From Clonostachys chloroleuca (lineage: Eukaryota; Ascomycota; Sordariomycetes; Hypocreales; Bionectriaceae), in contig JBANAY010000001.1 in the NCBI GenBank assembly GCA_037952775.1, forward strand, positions 2,294,001-2,358,000: a DNA stretch of 64,000 bases, read 5' to 3'. Shown piece by piece: positions 22,710 to 34,635 of the stretch (positions within the stretch are counted from its first letter, which is position 1; every line of letters starts with the position of its first letter). The translations under genes were made by a program, and so were the position numbers. The notes under the pieces are model-generated. The model was not told the DNA's origin and did no database searches. It saw nothing but the letters and a program-made list of their open reading frames with translations.

Positions 22710-24936
22710 ATGACAGGAGTCACGCATCCTTTCGACCCCTTGTCGGGCGATGAGATCACTGTCGCTGTGGAGGCAGTAAAGCAGGCCTATGGAGACCTCT
22801 TCTTCCAGGCTGTTACTCTGGTTGAGCCTCGCAAGGCCGAAATGACCAACTGGCTCCAGAACAAGACTTCAGCTCCCCGTCCCAACCGAATTGCCGATGT
22901 CACAGCTATCGATCCTGCAGGCAAGGTCTATGATGGCTTCGTCGACCTAGCTACCAAGAAGATTGTCAAGTGGGAGCAACTCAGTGGCCTTCAGCCCATT
23001 GTAAGTTTCGGCAACCTTCTCAACTCTCTTTAGTAACTAACACTCCTATCATAGATCACTCTGGAGGAACTCATCGCTGTGGAGCATGTCTGCCGCAAGG
23101 ACCCCAAGGTCATTGAGCAGTGCATCATCAGCGGTATCGCCAAGGAGGATATGGACAAGGTCTACTGCGATGCTTGGACTATCGGCTATGACGAGCGCTT
23201 TGGAAACGACATTAGACTGCAGCAAGCCCTGATGTACTATCGTCCCCATGTCGACGACTGCCAGTACCAGTACCCCTTGGACTTCTGCCCCATCTTCGAT
23301 CCTATCAAGAAGGAGGTCATCGCCATTGATGTTCCCAAGATCCGAAGGCCTATGCCCAAGATTGGCAGAGCCATCAATTACCACCCAGCTGGTGTTGAGA
23401 AGGCTGGTGGGTACAGAAAGGACATCATGCCCCTCAACATCACACAGCCTGCTGGCGTCTCATTCAACCTCAAGGGCCGCGAACTCCAGTGGCAGAACTG
23501 GAAGTTCCACATTGGTTTCAACTACCGCGAAGGTCTTGTTTTCAATGACATCAAGTACAACGACAAGGGCACCGACCGTGATATCTTCTACAGACTATCT
23601 CTGGCCGAAATGGTTGTTCCTTAGTAAGTAACGAAACCGACTATAGCTTTCGGCCGAAAGAACCATTCACTAACCATTGCCAACTCAACAGCGGCAACCC
23701 CGAGCACCCCCATCAGCGAAAGCACGCTTTCGATCTCGGCGAGTATGGTGCTGGTTACATGACCAACAGTCTCTCCCTGGGCTGCGACTGCAAGGGCGCA
23801 ATCCACTACCTTGACGCCGAGTTCCCCCGCCGCGATGGTACTATCCGCAAGATCAAGAACGCCATCTGCATCCACGAGGAGGATGCCGGTATCCTCTTCA
23901 AGCACTCCGACTTCCGTGACGACTCTGTTATTGTCACCCGTGCCCGCAAGCTGATCATCCAGCAAATCTTCACTGCTGCCAACTACGAGTACGCCATCCA
24001 GTGGGTCTTCCACCAGGACGGTACTATCCAGCCTGACATCAAGTTGACTGGTATCCTCAATACCTATGTCATGAACCCTGATGAGGACACCAAGGGATGG
24101 GGCACCCAGGTCTACCCAGGTGTCAACGCACACAACCACCAGCATCTCTTCTGCCTCCGTGTGCACGCCAACGTCGACGGACCCAACAACACAGTCTTCG
24201 TTTCCGACGCCGTCCCCTCGGATGCTCCCGTGGGAAGCCCCGAGAACTTCTACGGCAATGGCTTTACCGCCAAGAGGACCAAGCTGGCCACCGAGGGCGA
24301 GTCGGCCACCGACTACAACGGTGCCACCAGCCGTACCTGGGAGATTTGCAACACCAACAGACTCCACCCCTACAGCGGTAAGGCGTCAAGCTACAAGCTG
24401 GTCAGCCGTGAAGTTCCCGGCCTGCTGCCCAAGGAGGGCTCTCTAGTCTGGAAGAGGGCTGGCTTTGCCCGCCACGCAGTCTATGTGACCAAGTGTAAGT
24501 GATCCCATGCAATTCCTCCTAAGCGACGGTATTGTCATCTTACTAACTCCCTACGCTCACAGACCGCGATGACGAGCTGTGGCCCGCAGGCCGCCACGTC
24601 CCCCAGACCTCCGGAGAGCCCAGCGCCGGCATCACCGAGTGGATCGGCGACGGCACCACCTCCATCGACAACACGGACATCGTCCTGTGGCACACCTTTG
24701 GCGTGACGCACATCCCCTCCCCCGAGGACTTCCCCGTGATGCCGGCCGAGCCCATCACGCTCCTGCTGCGCCCCCGGAACTTCTTCAACAACAACCCCGT
24801 CATGGACATCCCCCCGTCCTACTGCAGCACCCCGAGCCAGGTGGCCGCCCAGGGCGAGGGCGTGCTGAATGCCCGGGACGAGATGAGCAAGCTGGCGTTT
24901 GGCGAGAGCAGCGGCAGCTGCTGCTCGAAGCTGTGA
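22710..24936 (+). CDS. Peroxisomal copper amine oxidase
   Basis: Oxidises primary amines to aldehydes, releasing ammonia and H2O2, so that amines serve as nitrogen source. Exons 22710-23000, 23055-23623, 23692-24494 and 24563-24936 join in frame to 678 aa. The start is MTGVTHPFDPLSGDEITVAV, an N2/N3 copper amine oxidase beginning. Visible active-site features: catalytic base Asp in AFDLGEYGAGYM, topaquinone precursor Tyr in TAANYEYAIQW, copper ligands in NAHNHQHLFCLRV and the third His in FGVTHIPSPEDFPVMP. The protein ends in SKL, a type 1 peroxisomal targeting signal. No signal peptide is present. GATA sites upstream suggest nitrogen metabolite control. The frame is intact. Confidence 0.97.
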
Positions 24937-26710
24937 GAGTTGTGGGATATGTAATGGGTTCGGGGCATGTATTGCATAGCTATTGATTTATGAGTTTTAG
25001 AGATCTGGGATATAATGAATGAATAAAATCCACTTGTAACAAGGATTTGCGGGAAGATTTTGACGTGAGATGAAGTCCGAAGCTCTTGCATGTAACTTGT
25101 AAGATTCTACTATTGATAGTAATATCATATCATTGACATTGATATTATTCTATCATTAAATATTAAGATCCTAGGAGAGAGTGAGTAATCACCTCCTTTG
25201 TCCTGAGGCCTTCCTGTCATTGTGTCTTTTTAATATTCCGTGGGAACACAGAGTCGATGCCTGCGACATGTTTTTTTTTCATGTCACGCTTGGCATCAAA
25301 CACGCTCTGTTGGTCACTTTATATGGGCTTACAGAACAAAATCCGATAGTCATGGAAATAAATTGACAGCAAACTCACATTGGAGAGGTGCATGTGGAGT
25401 GGGTAAGCAGAAACATGCAGAGACAATGAAGAACCAGACCATAATTGGTGGCATTTGATAGCATTTGCATATATAGGCAATAATGGCATACACCTCACCT
25501 CGTACCTGGGGATCAGCCCGCGTTAAAGCAAATCATTGCTTGGAACTGCAAGTGTGCTGCAGGCATGTGATTAGGATGGGAGGAGGGATTGGCTATCCAG
25601 ACCGACCTTTTCAGTCGGCCCGCTGCCAGCGCAACCGCCGAGGGTGAGAGCTGGCTCATGCTGCTTCACCGTCCCTTCATCCCCTTATTTTGTGTGCGTC
25701 GGAATACTTCCCCTGGCGCACTTGCTGGTGCTACCCAGCATGAGGCTAGGGGTCCGGCGTCGGGACGCTGGAGTCGGGAGAATTTTTAAAAGGTTTTTTT
25801 CTCGCCATGACTGGTCCAAGAGTGGCGGGTATGACCCATAATGATGAGTCGGAAATAATGATGAGTCGGAATGGGGTAAAAAGAAATATTGAAAATTGGA
25901 AAACGACGAAATCGTTGCTTTGATTGTCAACCTGCCTCAGCATGGAAGCGATCAACACGGGATGAGTCGCATCATTCTCCTGCACAGGTGGCAAGACATG
26001 CTCAGCAACAGCTGGTACGCACAGTGCACAGCGCACCGCAGCACATCACGCGCAGCTCGCAGCAGTTGGATGACTGGACCAGTGGACACTCGAGTGCTTT
26101 CTGGCAGGCCTCCCAGCGATCTCTGCATCTAGCCGATGGACCTGTGTTGCAGGCGGCGACAGAAGTGGTAATTGCTGGGACCAGCCCTACCCACCACGAC
26201 GGCCAGATCCCTGCAGAGGGCTAAGCCGGCAAACACGGCAGGGTGATGTACCAAGCCAAGGAGCTATGTATAGCTGTGTAGCGAGTCTGTCGTAGTCGAG
26301 CCCGGAAGCAATTAGCTGGCTGCCGTGAGAGCTGGAGGGAGAAGGCTCTGGACACATGCATGGATGTGAAAGAAAGGGCCCTGGCACGCGCCACTGGCCC
26401 AGGTAAAATTTAACCATAAACTAATTAGCCCCTGTCAGATCTGGGGAAACTCTAGCTTTATTATGACTTGCTTTGTCCCTCCTGAGTTGAGGCCTCTGTT
26501 TCAGTCCTATCTGACCTGAACGTCGACGCAGTGTTGATCAACACACCCAACTCAACTTGCTCTTATTACCTCCCTAATACCTAATTCTGCTGCCATCTAC
26601 ACGCTGACTCACACGGCCACTTTCAACGCACAGAGTTCCGGCAACTAAGCTTAAGTCCCCTCGATTTTTATTTTATTTTTTATTTTGCTGCTTTCCTCGA
26701 CCAGCCTGGT
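24937..26710. other. Intergenic spacer
   Basis: 1.77 kb between the amine oxidase and the Fungal_trans_2 gene. It holds an AT-rich inverted repeat at 25114-25155 and otherwise only short frames without family resemblance. The last ~250 bp are probably the promoter and leader of the next gene. Confidence 0.5.
25114..25155. repeat. Imperfect AT-rich inverted repeat downstream of the amine oxidase
   Basis: TGATAGTAATATCA at 25114-25127 faces TGATATTATTCTATCA at 25140-25155. The arms pair with a two-base bulge around a 12-nt spacer, giving a weak hairpin about 180 bp past the stop codon. Confidence 0.4.
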
Positions 26711-28489
26711 ATGGCACAAACTCTTTCACCGACTGAAAACCGTCCGTTCTTTGACCGGAGCCCGCTCGACCAAGCAAACCGGGGCAGCGACTATGACCCA
26801 GACAATGCTGGGAGGAGGCCTCCCTATGCTTCGACTGAAGGCAACGGGAGGCAGCCTGATCGCAGCAACGCAGACGATGATGAGGCGCCGCGTCGCAAGA
26901 AGGCCCGGTACTCCTCGCGCCCACAGCGGTTCTCACTCTATCCCAAGATGACCTCCCAGGTTGGGAATGGGCTTTCTGGCCTCCCGTCGGCTTGCGAGAT
27001 GACTCCTCAGGCCAGGACTGTCGTCCATGACTGTGAGTGATGACCATGCTGGCGACTGCGGCTGTCCTAGTCCAGTCCAGTCCAGCCCAAGTCCAGCTCA
27101 GCCCCAGACAGCCCTCCGCACCACACAGACCGAAAAGCATAGCTAACCCGCAATACCATCGCGCAGTCATGTGTCGCGTCGCAGATTCCACTGGCTATCC
27201 CACACTCGCCAAGCTGGCAACATCAGCATCGGCCAAGAAGCTCTGGTTCCAGTACATGCTGGTTGATGAGGCTTGTAAGTCTTCCCGCTCAACCCTTTTC
27301 TTGGCGGTTGGCTGCCAAGACGCATCCTTACCCACCCGCTGAGTCTCCAGGGGGCTCACACGTTGACTCTACCGACAGATTTCCACTGCTTCGTCGCTCT
27401 GTCGGAGGCATGCGTGGACTTGGCTCTTGGCAAGAAGAGGGAGAGCTGCTCGTCCGAATATCGTCACCACCTCGCCACAGCCCTGCGCCTCATCAATTCC
27501 AACCTCTCTAGCCACGAGGCCGTCTCAGACACCAACATCGCCGGCGTCATTGCCTTGTGCGACGTTAGCCTAATTCGTGCAAATCTCTGCCAAGCCAAGG
27601 CTTACTTTGAAGGATTATGTCGGATGATCAAGGTGCGCGGCGGAACTGGCCAGCTCCAGGGAAACCCAGCGCTTCTCCAGAAGGCGCAAAGGTAAGGAGT
27701 CATCTCATTTGAATGTCATACCATCCTTTTTCATATCGGGCTGGTCACCTTGTCACAGCACATGGATACTGACGCGCGTTTGCTTGATGATTTAGCATCG
27801 ACATTGACCTGGCACTGCTGGGGTGGTGCCCTGCCCAACTGAGCAAGTCTGCCAAGGAACTGGATCAGATAGTTCCCATTGTCTCCGTCTTGGAGGTCAC
27901 ATCCCCGCTCGTCAATGCGGTGCGAAACACCGACCAGGATGTTTTCAAGGCAGCGCAGGATGTCATGAAGATGTCTCGCATCTTCAACTCGAGCGTCGCA
28001 TCGAGGAAGCTCAGCGCGGATGCGTTCCACGACATCGTCATCAGCCTCTGCTACCGGCTCCTCGGCATCGGTGCCATCAGCGGCGCTTCCAAGCTGAGCA
28101 ACCCCGTGGCCAGGGCTGCGCACCTCGGCCTGATTGCCTTCATGACGACATTCCTCCCCCATCTCAGCCATGGTCGGGATCAGATGTACCATGTTTTGGC
28201 GCGAAAATACAAGGCTGCCTTGTCCAACGCTGCGTTTCGCAAATCGATTGACCCCGCAACCCATCTTTGGCTTCTCATGGTCGCAGGCCTGTCGGTCCTC
28301 GAGGACGGTGAGCTCAAGGAATGGCTCGCCCCTCGTATGTCTGAGGTCCTTGATCAGTTTGGCATGGATGAGTGGTCGTTTGCTCGCCGACTGATGGGCA
28401 AGTACCCCTGGGTCAACAGCGTGCACGACACTCCCGGGGCCGCTGTCTGGCAAAAGTGCTTCCCTACATCAACAATACAAAACAATTAA
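26711..28489 (+). CDS. Fungal_trans_2-type transcription regulator, no visible zinc cluster
   Basis: Exons 26711-27032, 27167-27274, 27379-27691 and 27796-28489 join in frame to 478 aa. The C-terminal ~340 residues have the pattern of the Fungal_trans_2 regulatory domain: LWFQYMLVDEAYFHCFVALS, then HHLATALRLINSNLSSHEAV, NIAGVIALCDVSLIRANLCQ, and YFEGLCRMIKVRGG. The N-terminal 110 residues are polar with a basic patch (RRKKARYSSRPQRFS) that could be a nuclear signal, but I find no CX2CX6C binuclear zinc cluster. Either DNA binding is absent or an upstream exon was missed. Splice sites are canonical and phases agree. It lies 1.8 kb downstream of the amine oxidase, but a regulatory link is only a guess. 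Confidence 0.8.
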
Positions 28490-31400
28490 GGGCAAGATCC
28501 CTCAAAGGCTGGGTGTATGCACGACATGAAGATGCTCAACGCCACTAACTGCCCACCCCGCTCTTTCTCTGCGAAATTCATTGTACCTTCAAACCTTACG
28601 ACTGAAACGATACACATGGCTTAGTTTTTTTTGTGAATATTTTCTCTCTCCTTCTCTCTTCTCACATATATTTTCTTATCATATACCCCTCGTTGAATTT
28701 CGCAAATGGAGATTCCAGGATAGGAATACACGTGCCATATTCTTTTTTATTGTAACGGCCGGGCTATTTTCAAATTCTATTTTCGCATACATACATAGAT
28801 GTATCGACCTCTATACGTTCGTACGTTCGTTTGGAATGCATCCGTTGACATGGCATAATGGTGTGATATGATTCATAATACAATGCCCTGAGAAATGTTT
28901 TGGGAGACGTGGCGCGATATCGAGTGGTCAGGCTGCTTGGCGTAAGCCTGGAATCAGCTGAGCATCAACCGAGCATCAATAATTACGATACGTCCAAGAA
29001 TATCATCCCACATTGATGAGATACATGACATTTAATAAATTTCCAAAATGAGTCTTCAAGCAGCTAAAGATCAAGGAAAACGAACTTGGTGTATCAGCTG
29101 GGCGCGTTGGTGTGCATTCCAAGTTGTATGCGCCCTGGAAATAAAGGCTCGGTAGATTCCATATTCTTTCATGTGATGGTTTTCATTCAATGGGCCGCCG
29201 CTTTAAGACAGCAATTGATGTAAACAGAACCAAATTGCCAATGGATCTCTCTACATCAGATGTGCGTAATCTCATCAGGTTAATTAGGTAGTTCGAGTCT
29301 AGCGAGAACCACCCAGCAACGATGGAAACCATTGTTCGTACGGTCGTCCTAGTGGGATTTTCCGATTCTCGATCATTGATGAAACCCGTTGGTCCCGTGT
29401 CTCCACCATTCCTGGAGATGGGAAAATCGATATAATGCGTTGTGGCTGGACTATTGGCTCGGGGGGTGGTTTTTAGCTTGGGAGAGAAAAGCAAGCAGAG
29501 AAGGCAGCCCTTTCGATGGAGGTGAATTATGAGGAAGCCATTCTTTCAATATCAAGTACCACCTGCGATCATTAAACCGCTGCGGCGTCCTCTATCCACA
29601 GTCGAGCCGCGACTCTGGTGTGGTTTGTCCACGAGGATTTGCGACATGGTCTGTTAGATTACGTAGATGGTACAAGGGACGAGTCCAGACCCCGAAAGCT
29701 CGGATCGTCAGCAGCGTAGCTAAAGCTGTTCACTCTCAGCTTCAGCTTTTCTGTGCTTCCCCAGCCAAACTGAGCTGCTGGCAGATTGACTGAGCACTTA
29801 GATGTGGCCGTGAGGTTGGATATCCGGCTCAGCGGACACTACACCAAAATGCGACAGCCATTCACCATTCCAGCAAGGATTTTCACGCACCGAGATAGCG
29901 GCACATGGGGAGAGATGTCTTGGTTAGTCTAGCGCTGGGCAACCGCCAACTCCACATCATTCAAACCCACTTTCGGGAACCAGGGAAGCTTGCTTTTCAG
30001 CATGTCTGGCCCTTGCCTCGCCATGCGTCAGTTTTGCTTGTTGGCCTTAACTCTTTTGGGCGCTGCTTGGCGTGCGTGCGTCGTGCGAGGAGAGACATTT
30101 TACCCAGGATCTATGGGGGATCTTCTCAGATGCGTCCGATCCACTCGCTGTTGTGCATTGCCGATGAGATGTGACATCTTCTCTGAGATGCAAAGCCTGT
30201 AGGTCGATCCTCGGTGATCAAACAAACGATACAGGCACGCACCGAATCAACATGTATTTGCTCTTCAGGGAGGGCATCTCGGGTTGGCCGACCACGCTAC
30301 CGTTTGCTTGGGCGTGTTCTCCCTTGCTTCCCACCGTTTTCTTGTTTGCTTTTCCCAACCGATTAAACCATCTCTTTTCTTCACTTTGTGTGACCACTGG
30401 CCCGCAATATATTGGTTTGATATCTCCTCCGTCGACAAATGCGCTCTCTTGCATTGACCTTCCTTGTTTCACACCCACACCGTGATCCCACTTTAAGCCT
30501 CGTCGGGTTGATGAGAAGTCCCCCAAGACCAGCTTCTTGCAAGTCATTGGCCGGGCGGACGCTTTGAGGTCAGTGGCTGCAATGACTAGTACAGCAATTA
30601 ACCTGCGCAGCCCGCTAGCGATGTGATGATTTGCTCCATCCCCCCGCTTCCCAACCAGTCTGGATGATGTCTAGAATGTCAAGTATCCTCTTTGTCATGT
30701 CAATTTATTGCTGATGCTCTGCTATACGCAGATCAGGGTTTGCTGGCCGCCTAACTGGGCATAGTAGCAGACGGTGGCCGTAGCCTTATCGATCTCCCAG
30801 GCTATTGCGCGCCATTGAACACTTTTTTGTGCCCAATCCCCATTCCCTCTTCTGTCATGTTTCTCTCCATCACTCCATCATCATACCAGAATCATTCCTA
30901 ATATCATCCGGTCATCCTTCTGCTCTTCCCAAATACCACCAGAGAGTGCATTGCCCTCTTATCCTCTTTAGGTCTATCCGGAACACCTACCCATTGAGAC
31001 ATCCTACACACCATCGTTATCCCCGAACCTAGAACTGTGCCCCTTGAATTGTCTCAGTGTATCGCTTCTAACGACAGTGGTGAATCACGGAGCCATCGAA
31101 AAACTGACTCAACTCCTGTCTTGCTTCTTCCCACCACTATTGACTGGCCCCCACCCGAGATTGCGCTCACTTACACACCACGATCGGGCGAGTTCGTCCC
31201 CTTGATAGCTGTGCCGTATACCCACCGCACAAAGTCATCTCCGAAACCCACGAGCTTGTCTCACTGCGTGGTCTAGACTGACGCACTCCCCTCCACAACT
31301 CCGGAGGCACATGGCCATTGGTGGTACCCACATCTCATAAGATCGAGAAGGGAGGGCAAAGGAGCCATCTTTCTCCCAAGACTGAGACTAGGAATTCTCT

Positions 31401-31601
31401 TCATTGCTTGTCAAGCGGCCGAGTTGGCCAAACCTCGCAAAAGCCGATTCGTCAGGTACCAGGCCCGGGCCAGCTCAGGCTGTCACGACTCCTGCTTGGT
31501 CAGAGACACGGCGCTAGATCAGAAAGCATTGGCCTCGAACGGTTTCTGGACGATCAAGAGTTGCGCTAGCGATCAGCTCCTCCATCTTAAATACTTCCGG
31601 G
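28490..31601. other. Long intergenic spacer
   Basis: 3.1 kb with no gene I can support. Short frames occur (for example minus 29183-29494 and plus 30171-30485), but none shows a domain or a convincing splice structure. From about 30.8 to 31.6 kb the sequence is C/T-rich and may hold the leader or an upstream exon of the 31602 gene. Confidence 0.45.
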
Positions 31602-32126
31602 ATGGTTTTCCAGCGCGGCGCTCTAGATGCGAACTCCACGGGCAGGTCGACCTCGCCAATTCCAAACACCGCCAACTGGCGGTCCTCATATATCTCGACA
31701 CAGTCAACCGACGACGCGACACTCAGCAGCCGGGCTGCACCATCTTCAAAGAACATGGACCCGGAAGCAGAACGCTCCCGAAGGAAGCCGCAATGGCTCA
31801 ACCAGATAAAGGACTGGCTGTCCGTCAGCGAGCCCTCCGCGCAGGCGATGAAGGAGCAGAGGGACAAGACGTTTCAGAAGTTCGGCGTCGACGCAAAGGA
31901 CCCCCGGGCGGCCGCCAAGCTCCACCTCCCCATTGGCAAGATCCCGCCCGGGGCGACGACGTCGACGGCGGGGCCCACGCCGGAGAAGGCGCTCTTGCGG
32001 ACCATAACGGAGAAGCGGAAGCGGCGGTCGTATATGAGCCTGAACGACACGTCGTGCTCGCTGAGCAGCCGCGGGTCTGAGGGATCGAGCGAGCCTAACC
32101 CGGTGACGCCCTGGGATCCGCGGTGA
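31602..32126 (+). CDS. Small conserved ascomycete protein, unknown function
   Basis: 174 aa if the first ATG is used. An internal in-frame ATG at 31755 (MDPEAERSRRKPQWLNQIKD) would give 123 aa and may be the true start, since the recognisable part begins there. Conserved-looking blocks are DWLSVSEPSAQAMKEQ, GVDAKDPRAAAKLHLPIGKI and GPTPEKALLR; the tail is Ser-rich. I recall similar uncharacterised proteins in other Sordariomycetes. No signal peptide, membrane segment or catalytic motif is seen. Third positions upstream of 31755 are still GC-rich, which favours the longer form. An upstream exon is possible. Confidence 0.65.
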   Translation: MVFQRGALDANSTGRSTSPIPNTANWRSSYISTQSTDDATLSSRAAPSSKNMDPEAERSRRKPQWLNQIKDWLSVSEPSAQAMKEQRDKTFQKFGVDAKDPRAAAKLHLPIGKIPPGATTSTAGPTPEKALLRTITEKRKRRSYMSLNDTSCSLSSRGSEGSSEPNPVTPWDPR

Positions 32127-32982
32127 GAGGGTTCGAGGTTGCGGGGGGGGGGGGGAAGCGTGGTGTGTTTGGAAGACTAGTTTGAACTGCCATGCCTTGG
32201 TTGAGGGATGGCGACGGAGTAATTGATAAATACACCTTGGATACCCCAACTTGGGCAGTTATGCCGGCTGCTGTAGAGGATAGAACGGAGAATTTGGCGA
32301 GTTGGGTTTACGAATAGGAAATGCGGCCACGAATAATGAATAACAATCTACCTACCTATATAATACCGAGATCATCAGAAACATAATGAAACGGGTTGAA
32401 GTTGAATTGTGAATCAGCAACTGCCATACACTGCGCGGACTTAGCTTCTGATATGCTAACGTTGACTGGAGACATAAGGAGCTGGTATCGTGTATACGGT
32501 CTTGATGTTTGATTGTAAAGCCGAAAGACAGCACCGTTGGCCAGGGTGTGCCCCCCCCCCCGTTGTTTTGCCACTTATCCAAACCCGGAGCCTCAAGCCC
32601 GGAACGGTGTGACCACGAGACTGCTCAGTTATGAAATGGTGCAGAGCTTAAAGAGGATGCCGGTCCAGTGGTGGGGATCGATCTGGGAGCCGACGAGGTT
32701 CTCGATTGGCGATTGCGGGCATCTGGCTGAGTATGACGTAGACCATTTGCTTGGATCATGGCATCGCAAGATCCAAAGCCCATATTTCAGGAATGGCGAT
32801 TTTTCGCTTCCTAATTTTTTTTTTTTCAATTTCTTTACAGAAAGACCCCTGCGTCCTTTTCTAAATTAATTGAGCCTGGGAAGACATAAACAAGTTCCAC
32901 TGGCGGCACGACGTTGGTTGGGACCAAGCTATCCATACAACTGCCAAGCTACCAAAGGTCATTTTGATTGAAACACTACGCA
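32127..32982. other. Intergenic with G and C homopolymer runs
   Basis: 856 bp without a gene. It contains a run of 13 G at 32143-32155 just after the stop of the previous gene and a run of 11 C at 32551-32561, so a G-run and a C-run face each other about 400 bp apart. The rest looks like 3' UTR and promoter. Confidence 0.55.
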
Positions 32983-34635
32983 ATGAGCCCTACCAAGAAC
33001 GAGGACGCTCAGCGGCGGGACTTGTCGGTCGGCGGTCTCGACGAGGGCGAGGGGGCGTCTCCTCCGGACGAGCACACCCGCCTGCTCCCGAACAGGGTCG
33101 ACTCGAACCGCGAGCTGCTTCTGCCTGATGACCCGGCCGTCTCTCCGTACAATTTGTGGACGATCCGCATCCTGCGGTACGTGACCATCCTCTTTGCCGT
33201 GCTCACCTTCGTGTGGTGGACGCTACTCCTCGTGTCCACCTTTGCGACGCCGCCCGGCTTCCATCAGCGGGGGAGCAACTTCTACGCGTTCAGCTTCGTT
33301 AGCGTGACCTTCGCGAATCTACTCTTCACTCTGGTCTTCTTTGGCGTGCCGGCCAAGCCTGTGAGGATCGTAGCTGTTTCCATGTCGGTATGTCTTCCCC
33401 ATTTCTATCATGATAGGCGGTGAAGGTTCATCTCTAATCCAATGAGTTTCTAGTTCGTCTTGCTGCTTGACATGATTCTCCTCTTGTCCGTTCAGAAGAC
33501 TCGATACGAAGAAGGCTGGGTGGGCACAGTAAGCGTCATTTGGTCGGTCCTCATGAGCCTCTGGGCCCTGGTCGTCGATCGAACCGTCAAATGGGGCAAG
33601 GAGGAGGAGGAGGAGCGCCTGACGGGCCGCGCAGAGACCCGACGCACAGCCGCGGAGTGGCTCATGGTGATGATATCGACGATTGCCTACATCATCATGT
33701 TAGTCGCTGCTCTCCTCATCACCTTGACCATTATTCTGCGAGCAGTGGATGCGGGCCTCACGGCACCGGGCCAGCTCTACTGGGTCGACGACGGCAAGTA
33801 CAGGATTCACGTATTCTGCCACGGGGAGAAGAAGCTCGACGCAACAGGCGCCGAGCTGCCCACCGTCCTCCTCGAAGGGGGTGAGCGGCCTGTCGAGCAC
33901 GGGCTCTGGAAGTTCGCAGACAACGCAGTCAAGAACGGCTCCATCTCACGGTACTGCTTCGCCGACCGGCCAGGATATGCATGGTCGGAAGCGGCGCCAT
34001 CGCCTCTCTCGGCTGGATTTGCGACAGATGTCTTGGGCGAGGCGCTGGCCCAGGCCGGGGAGCATGGACCGTGGGTCCTGGCTAGTGCCGGCATCGGTTC
34101 CATCTACTCGAGGATCTTCTCCTCCCGCAACGGGCCCGAGGCGATCCGAGGACTGCTGCTCATCGACCCTCTGCACGAGGACCTGCTCGGCGGCGTCGGG
34201 AGGCCGGGACGAGGCTTCCTCCTGTGGCTGAGGGGCGTCATATCACCGCTGGGCCTGGATCGCCTCCCCGGCGCGCTCTTCCAGGGCCGCACGAGCAAGG
34301 ACCGCGTGTACGGGCGGTCCGCGCAGCAGGGCGGGAAGCTCATCTTCGCCAAGCTGCAGGAGAGCCTGGTGGCGGGCTCGTTCACCAAGCGGGAGGTGGA
34401 CAGCAGCCGCGAGATCCAGCGCAGGGAGGTCCCGCTGGTCGTGGTCAGCTCCGGGGAGCGCGTCAAGGAGAGCAGCGACTGGGGCAAGAAACAGAAGGAC
34501 TTGACCACGCTCACTGACAACCTGAAACAGTGGGACGTCGTCGACCATGCGCCGCACGAGGTGTGGTCGACGCCTGCGGGCCGTGACATCATTGAGAAAA
34601 GGCTCAAGGAGCTCGTGCACGGCAGGCGGAAGTAG
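32983..34635 (+). CDS. Integral membrane protein, DUF2417 plus alpha/beta-hydrolase fold
   Basis: Exons 32983-33387 and 33454-34635 join in frame to 528 aa. The start is the ATG at 32983 (MSPTKNEDAQRRDLSVGGLD). An acidic cytosolic N-terminus is followed by about five membrane segments: ILRYVTILFAVLTFVWWTLL, the FYAFSFVSVTFANLLFTLVF region, FVLLLDMILLLSV, TVSVIWSVLMSLWALVV, and MVMISTIAYIIMLVAALLIT. This is the DUF2417 architecture. The C-terminal ~280 residues are alpha/beta-hydrolase-like (VLLEGGERPVEHGLWKF, DRPGYAWSEAAPSP, LLLIDPLHEDLL). The nucleophile elbow reads VLASAGIGSIYSR, which is not a good GxSxG, so catalysis is doubtful. Family members are described as mitochondrial or endomembrane proteins; function is unknown. 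Confidence 0.88.

Noticed and set aside
23621..24367. 248-codon minus-strand frame opposite the amine oxidase
   Set aside because: Antisense shadow; the sense strand carries all copper amine oxidase motifs.
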